Source: CAKZRD01 sp038886595
GTDB taxonomy: Archaea > Nanobdellota > Nanobdellia > Pacearchaeales > GW2011-AR1
Assembly (NCBI GenBank): GCA_038886595.1
Contig: JAWALV010000026.1
Location: 1 to 7,738, forward strand
Reading direction: 5' to 3'
DNA length: 7,738 nt
How positions within the stretch are numbered: the first letter of the stretch is position 1; every line of letters starts with the position of its first letter. The position numbers and the translations under genes are program-made. This document shows positions 5,034-7,738 of this stretch, piece after piece. The notes under the pieces were generated by a model. The model searched no databases and was not told the origin of the DNA. It saw only the letters and a list, made by a program, of their open reading frames with translations.

Positions 5034-5699
5034 ATGGAAAAAAAAGATGCTGATAAAAGAGAAAAAAATTTTATTAAGAAACCTTTTTCTATCGGTTTTG
5101 TTTTTTCTATAATTTTCACACTATTTTTTTTTATAACTTTTATTTTATCCATTTTTAATCTTTTTCCTGTATTAGGATCTACTCTTCTTATTCTGAATCT
5201 TTTCTTTTATATTATTATTTGTGCATCTTTTTTTTATTTGGGAAAAAAACATAATTCTAACTTAATAACGAAAACTATAATTGTTTTTGTCATTTTTTTT
5301 ATAATTGGTTTTTTTATTTTGGTTGGGATTTTTTTCAATACTTTTTCTAATTTAAAATCAAATGAAGAAATTGTTAATATAACTAAATCTTTAAAAGAAA
5401 AAGGAAACAGTTTAAGTGATGAAGACCTTCTTAAAATATCAAATTATTTTAAATCATTCTTTTTGTTTAGCATTATTTTTTATTTTATATATGCTATTCT
5501 TCAGACAATTATATCAGTAGGTATTTTTAAAATAAAAGATTCAAATTATTCTAAACCCTTTGCTATTTTTAATATAATAATTTCTTGGCTACCTTTAACT
5601 ATTATAGGTATATACTTATTATTCCCTTTATATGTAGTTTTATTAATCTTCCAAATCCTTCTTTTTTATGAGCAAGGAAAAAAATTTCAGGAGTTTTAA
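5034..5699 (+). CDS. Polytopic membrane protein of unknown function
   Basis: The 221-residue protein begins with a charged, Lys-rich N-terminus (1-17), probably cytoplasmic. Five or six hydrophobic helices follow at about 18-42, 45-69, 80-104, 141-166, 175-196 and 197-212. A polar segment (105-140) containing LKEKGNSLSDEDLLKIS separates the third and fourth helices and may form a short amphipathic helix. It is very rich in Phe and Ile, as expected for A+T-rich DNA. I recognise no family, catalytic motif or transport signature; it loosely resembles the DUF-type four- to six-helix membrane proteins common in small archaeal genomes. It is the first gene of a packed plus-strand cluster, with three bases between its TAA and the next ATG. 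The membrane location is well supported; the function is unknown. Confidence 0.8.
   Translation: MEKKDADKREKNFIKKPFSIGFVFSIIFTLFFFITFILSIFNLFPVLGSTLLILNLFFYIIICASFFYLGKKHNSNLITKTIIVFVIFFIIGFFILVGIFFNTFSNLKSNEEIVNITKSLKEKGNSLSDEDLLKISNYFKSFFLFSIIFYFIYAILQTIISVGIFKIKDSNYSKPFAIFNIIISWLPLTIIGIYLLFPLYVVLLIFQILLFYEQGKKFQEF
5689..5693 (+). promoter_or_regulatory. Shine-Dalgarno site (AGGAG) for the tRNA-binding protein gene
   Basis: AGGAG overlaps the last codons of the membrane protein gene and lies nine bases before the ATG at 5703, or six before a TTG at 5700. Either start would give nearly the same protein; ATG is preferred. Confidence 0.65.
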
Positions 5700-5702
5700 T
5701 TG

Positions 5703-6038
5703 ATGGAAAAAATTGATTTTTCTGTTTGGGAAAAAATAAATCTTGTTGTAGCAGAAATTGAAAATGTTGAAGACATAAGTGGAAGTGATAAATTATACAA
5801 ATTAAATTTGGATGTTGGAAAATATGGTAAGAGAACTATTTGTGCAGGAGTAAAGAAGAATTATAAAAAAGAAGAATTAATAGGCAAAAAAATAGTTTTA
5901 TTTGAAAATTTAGCCCCGAAAAAACTAAAAAGTATAGAAAGTCAGGGAATGTTATTAGCTGCAACTAATGATGATCATACTAAAGTTATGATATTATTCG
6001 TTGATAAAGAAATAAGTAATGGATGGAAAATAAATTAA
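5703..6038 (+). CDS. Stand-alone tRNA-binding OB-fold protein (MetRS C-terminal domain/CsaA-like)
   Basis: The 111-residue protein is a single EMAP/Trbp111-type tRNA-binding domain. It shows the family pattern in order: a beta strand with VVAEIENVEDI (about 14-24), SDKLYKLNLDVG (27-38), the KRTICAGV strand (42-49), then LIGKKIVLFENLAPKKLKSIESQGMLLAA in the second half (about 58-86), where NLxPxKxxxxxSxGMxLAA is the diagnostic signature. Such domains occur at the C-terminus of methionyl-tRNA synthetase or as free subunits that hold tRNA for it (sometimes called MetG beta), and as the CsaA family. The length fits a free subunit. It lies directly after the membrane protein gene, and its TAA overlaps the ATG of the broken phosphatase by one base. 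The domain assignment is firm; the partner synthetase is an inference. Confidence 0.9.
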   Translation: MEKIDFSVWEKINLVVAEIENVEDISGSDKLYKLNLDVGKYGKRTICAGVKKNYKKEELIGKKIVLFENLAPKKLKSIESQGMLLAATNDDHTKVMILFVDKEISNGWKIN

Positions 6039-6548
6039 TGAAATTAACCTTAGTCAGACACGCTGAATCAGAAGCAAACAGTCTTGGAATAACATAAGGA
6101 CAAAAAATCGATACATCTCTTTCAAAAAAAGGCAGAAAGCAGGCAAAACTTTTAGCAAAAAGATTAAAGGACGAAAAAATTTATGTTATTTATTCTTCTG
6201 ATTTAAAAAGAGCGAAGGAAACTGCCAAAGAAATTAACAATTTTCACAAACTCAAAATAATTTACAATAAAAGATTGAGAGAGAAAAACCAAGAAGATGG
6301 GGGACGTGGATGTTTTTATTAAAAGAATTCTTTCTTTTTTTGATGAAATAAAAGAGATTGATAAGAACATTTTAATTGTTGCTTATGGCGGAGTAAATTT
6401 AAGTTTGTTGGCTATCTCAACAGGAAGCAGGAAAAAGGGGGCAAAATTAATCCAAAAGTTTAATAAGCAAGATAACACTTGCGTTAATGTTATAGAAAAA
6501 ATAAATGGCAAATTCAAGATTAAAAAAATAACTGCACGAGGCATTTGA
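6038..6548 (+). pseudogene. Broken histidine phosphatase (phosphoglycerate mutase-like) gene
   Basis: The gene starts at an ATG overlapping the previous stop by one base and opens with the family signature LVRHAESEAN (5-14; nucleophile His8). Codon 20 (6095-6097) is TAA where relatives usually have Gln before GQ, a single C-to-T change. The frame then continues with GQKIDTSLSKKGRKQAK, the SSDLKRAKETA motif with Arg58, and the LRE motif with Glu82. A one-base excess at the G5 run 6299-6303 shifts the frame. The remaining 83 codons (from 6297) carry the C-terminal part, where the second catalytic His of the usual SHGG motif is Tyr (TAT at 6384-6386, AYGG). The usual stretch between LRE and the ES-D helix is also about 25-40 residues short. 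Loss of function is very likely. Confidence 0.85.
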
Positions 6549-6552
6549 AAGA

Positions 6553-7038
6553 ATGAAACTCACTGAAAACTTAGCTAAAAAATTAGCACAAAAATATCTG
6601 TTTAATGAAAAAACAAAAGATGGAAAATTCTTATTTTTGCATACAGAAAGATTTGTTTTTTGTGTCAAGCTTTTGGCTAAAAAGTTTAAAATAGATGAAA
6701 AAAAGCTCGTTGTTGCCGCATGGACTCATGATATCGGCTATTTTTTAGGGGCAGAAAAACACGCGGAAAAATCGCTTCAGCTCTTAGAAAAAGAGAATGT
6801 TCAAATAGAAGAAGAAATAAAAGATGCGATTTTAAATCACGGATCGAGTGCTAGCCCTAAAACAATTTACGGCAAAATAATGCAAATAGCAGACAAAATA
6901 AGCATAATTGATAGAGATGTTTTAAAACTTCTTTTCAAGCAAGAAAAAATCTCCGAAGAAGACATAAATTTTTTTGAAATGGTTTTTCCAAGTTGTTTGG
7001 AGATGTTAAAGAAATTAAAGATATTTTTTAGAAAATAA
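6553..7038 (+). CDS. HD-domain metal-dependent phosphohydrolase
   Basis: The 161-residue cytosolic protein has the HD superfamily ligands in order: His30 (in FLHTERF), the paired His59-Asp60 (in AAWTHDIGY), His70, His96 (in ILNHGS) and Asp114 (in QIADKISIID). HD enzymes hydrolyse phosphate esters, often nucleotides such as dNTPs, NMPs or (p)ppGpp. The ADKIS-IDRD helix matches small archaeal and bacterial HD hydrolases, but the substrate cannot be read from the sequence. The gene starts four bases after the broken phosphatase ends. A GAGG 11 bases upstream is a weak ribosome binding site. It is intact although both neighbouring genes are damaged, which suggests it is still under selection. It is probably the last gene of the cluster that starts at 5034. 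Confidence 0.88.
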   Translation: MKLTENLAKKLAQKYLFNEKTKDGKFLFLHTERFVFCVKLLAKKFKIDEKKLVVAAWTHDIGYFLGAEKHAEKSLQLLEKENVQIEEEIKDAILNHGSSASPKTIYGKIMQIADKISIIDRDVLKLLFKQEKISEEDINFFEMVFPSCLEMLKKLKIFFRK

Positions 7039-7042
7039 ATCT

Positions 7043-7050
7043 TTTTAAAA
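7043..7050 (+). promoter_or_regulatory. TATA-like box for the asd remnant
   Basis: TTTTAAAA is centred 24.5 bases before the ATG at 7071, in the 32-base gap after the HD gene. The promoter appears intact even though the gene behind it is broken. Confidence 0.4.
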
Positions 7051-7070
7051 GAATTTTTTATTTTAAATAA

Positions 7071-7738
7071 ATGGATAAAATAAAAGTTGGTGTCTTGGGA
7101 GCAACAGGAGCAGTGGGGCAGAATTATTTATTACTTTGAGAGAACCATCCTTGGTTTGAAGTAAGTTATGTTGCTGCATCTCCTAAAAGTGCTGGAAAAA
7201 CATATGGTGAAACTGTTATGGCAAAATGGTTTATGGATAAAGGAATCCCAAAAAATATAGAAGGTTTGGTTGTTGGGGATGCCACAAGACCAGAAGAAGC
7301 CATGGGGAAGTGTGACATTCTTTTTTCTTCTTATGAAGGAAATAAAGATGAAATAAAAGCAGCCGAGATGACTTATGCAAAATTAGGTTTTCCAGTTATT
7401 TCCAATAATTCTGCTCATCGATGGACGGATGATGTTCCAATGATCATACCTGAAATTAATTATAACCATGCAAGATTGATAGATGTTCAAAAAAAAACAG
7501 AAATTTTAGCAAAGGTTTTGTTGTTACAAAACCAAATTGTTCTATTCAAAGTTATATGGCTCCTCTTGAAGCTTTACGAAGAGAAGGGTATAAAATAAAC
7601 AAAGTTGTTGTGACGACATTACAAGTATTTTCAGGAGCGGGCTATCCAGGTGTTGCTTCTTTAGATATTCTTGATAATATAATCCCATATATTAACGGGG
7701 AAGAAGAAAAAACAGAACAAGAACCTTTGAAAATTTTT
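7071..7738 (+). pseudogene. asd: Broken aspartate-semialdehyde dehydrogenase gene (runs off right edge)
   Basis: Asd reduces aspartyl phosphate to aspartate semialdehyde with NADPH, at the branch to lysine, threonine and methionine. The N-terminus has the dinucleotide-binding GATGAVG (10-16), then ENHPWFEVSYVAAS and the archaeal-type SNNSAHRWTDDVPMIIPEIN stretch. Codon 23 (7137-7139) is TGA where relatives have Leu (LLENHPWFE), a one-base change from TTA. At the A9 run 7489-7497 one more A would restore the frame: the next frame reads NRNFSKGFVVTKPNCSIQSY, including the catalytic Cys (TGT 7538-7540), and stays open to the edge as a good Asd sequence. About 223 of an expected 350 or so codons are visible. 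The gene looks less A+T-rich than its neighbours by eye. It is a decaying gene unless the consensus is wrong. Confidence 0.88.

Noticed and set aside
5700..5702. TTG start for the tRNA-binding protein
   Set aside because: The next codon is ATG at 5703, also within reach of the AGGAG; the TTG adds one residue without support.
6095..6097. TAA reassigned to Gln, as in some ciliates
   Set aside because: TAA ends several intact genes here (adk, the Cys-rich gene, the GTPase, the membrane protein), so reassignment is excluded.
6297..6548. Separate gene of 83 codons starting at ATG 6297
   Set aside because: Its sequence is the C-terminal third of the histidine phosphatase begun at 6038, in a shifted frame, so it is a fragment and not a gene of its own.
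7137..7139. TGA in asd read as selenocysteine, Trp or another reassigned codon
   Set aside because: Homologues have Leu here, not Cys or Trp. TGA is used as a normal stop at 883-885 (minus), and TAA is also found as an interrupting codon in the phosphatase. No SECIS-like stem was evident.
7218..7598. Separate gene of 126 codons starting at ATG 7218
   Set aside because: This is the middle of asd between the TGA and the A9 frameshift. Coding similarity extends both upstream and downstream of it.
1..7738. CRISPR array, transposon, integrase site or defence system
   Set aside because: No spaced direct repeats, transposase or integrase sequence, terminal repeats or duplicated tRNA 3' ends were seen.

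Overview
This window looks like a piece of a small, very A+T-rich archaeal genome, most plausibly a DPANN-type archaeon of the Woesearchaeota/Pacearchaeota kind. The lineage is an inference; no marker gene here fixes it. The archaeal signs are: a tRNA gene whose intron folds into a textbook bulge-helix-bulge at position 37/38; an archaeal Ygr210-type relative of the YchF/Obg GTPases; an archaeal-type aspartate-semialdehyde dehydrogenase; and TATA-like boxes centred 24.5-27.5 bases before the start codon of seven genes, which points to leaderless mRNAs. Shine-Dalgarno AGGAG motifs are clear in front of two genes inside operons.

Layout. 1-1269 (minus): two zinc metallopeptidase genes overlapping by ATGA. 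One is a short cytosolic-looking HExxH protein; the other is a membrane-anchored or secreted metzincin that runs off the left edge. 1270-1391: divergent promoter region. 1392-2188 (plus): adenylate kinase, then a 46-residue cysteine-rich protein with its own promoter. 2189-3373 (minus): Ygr210-like GTPase with a TGS domain, whose stop codon abuts that of the small gene. 3479-3594 (plus): intron-containing tRNA-Ile(UAU). 3595-3879: no secure gene. 3880-4824 (minus): a SAM-dependent methyltransferase related to EgtD. 4916-4988 (plus): tRNA-Glu(UUC) with bacterial-looking identity elements. 5034-7038 (plus): a tightly packed probable operon of a polytopic membrane protein, a stand-alone tRNA-binding OB-fold protein, a broken histidine phosphatase and an HD-domain phosphohydrolase. 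7071 to the right edge (plus): a broken aspartate-semialdehyde dehydrogenase gene.

How the parts relate. Much of the content is housekeeping: nucleotide balance, translation and tRNA. The right 1.7 kb differs, because two recognisable enzyme genes each carry a nonsense codon and a frameshift, and the phosphatase has also lost a catalytic histidine. Both frameshifts fall in homopolymers, so sequencing error must be excluded, but the substitutions suggest real decay.

I found no defence system, CRISPR array, transposon or clearly new multi-gene system. The most notable items are the tRNA-Ile(UAU) with its intron, the leaderless/Shine-Dalgarno split, the metalloprotease pair with a variant Met-turn, the methyltransferase with a changed substrate-pocket residue, and the small zinc-binding-like protein.
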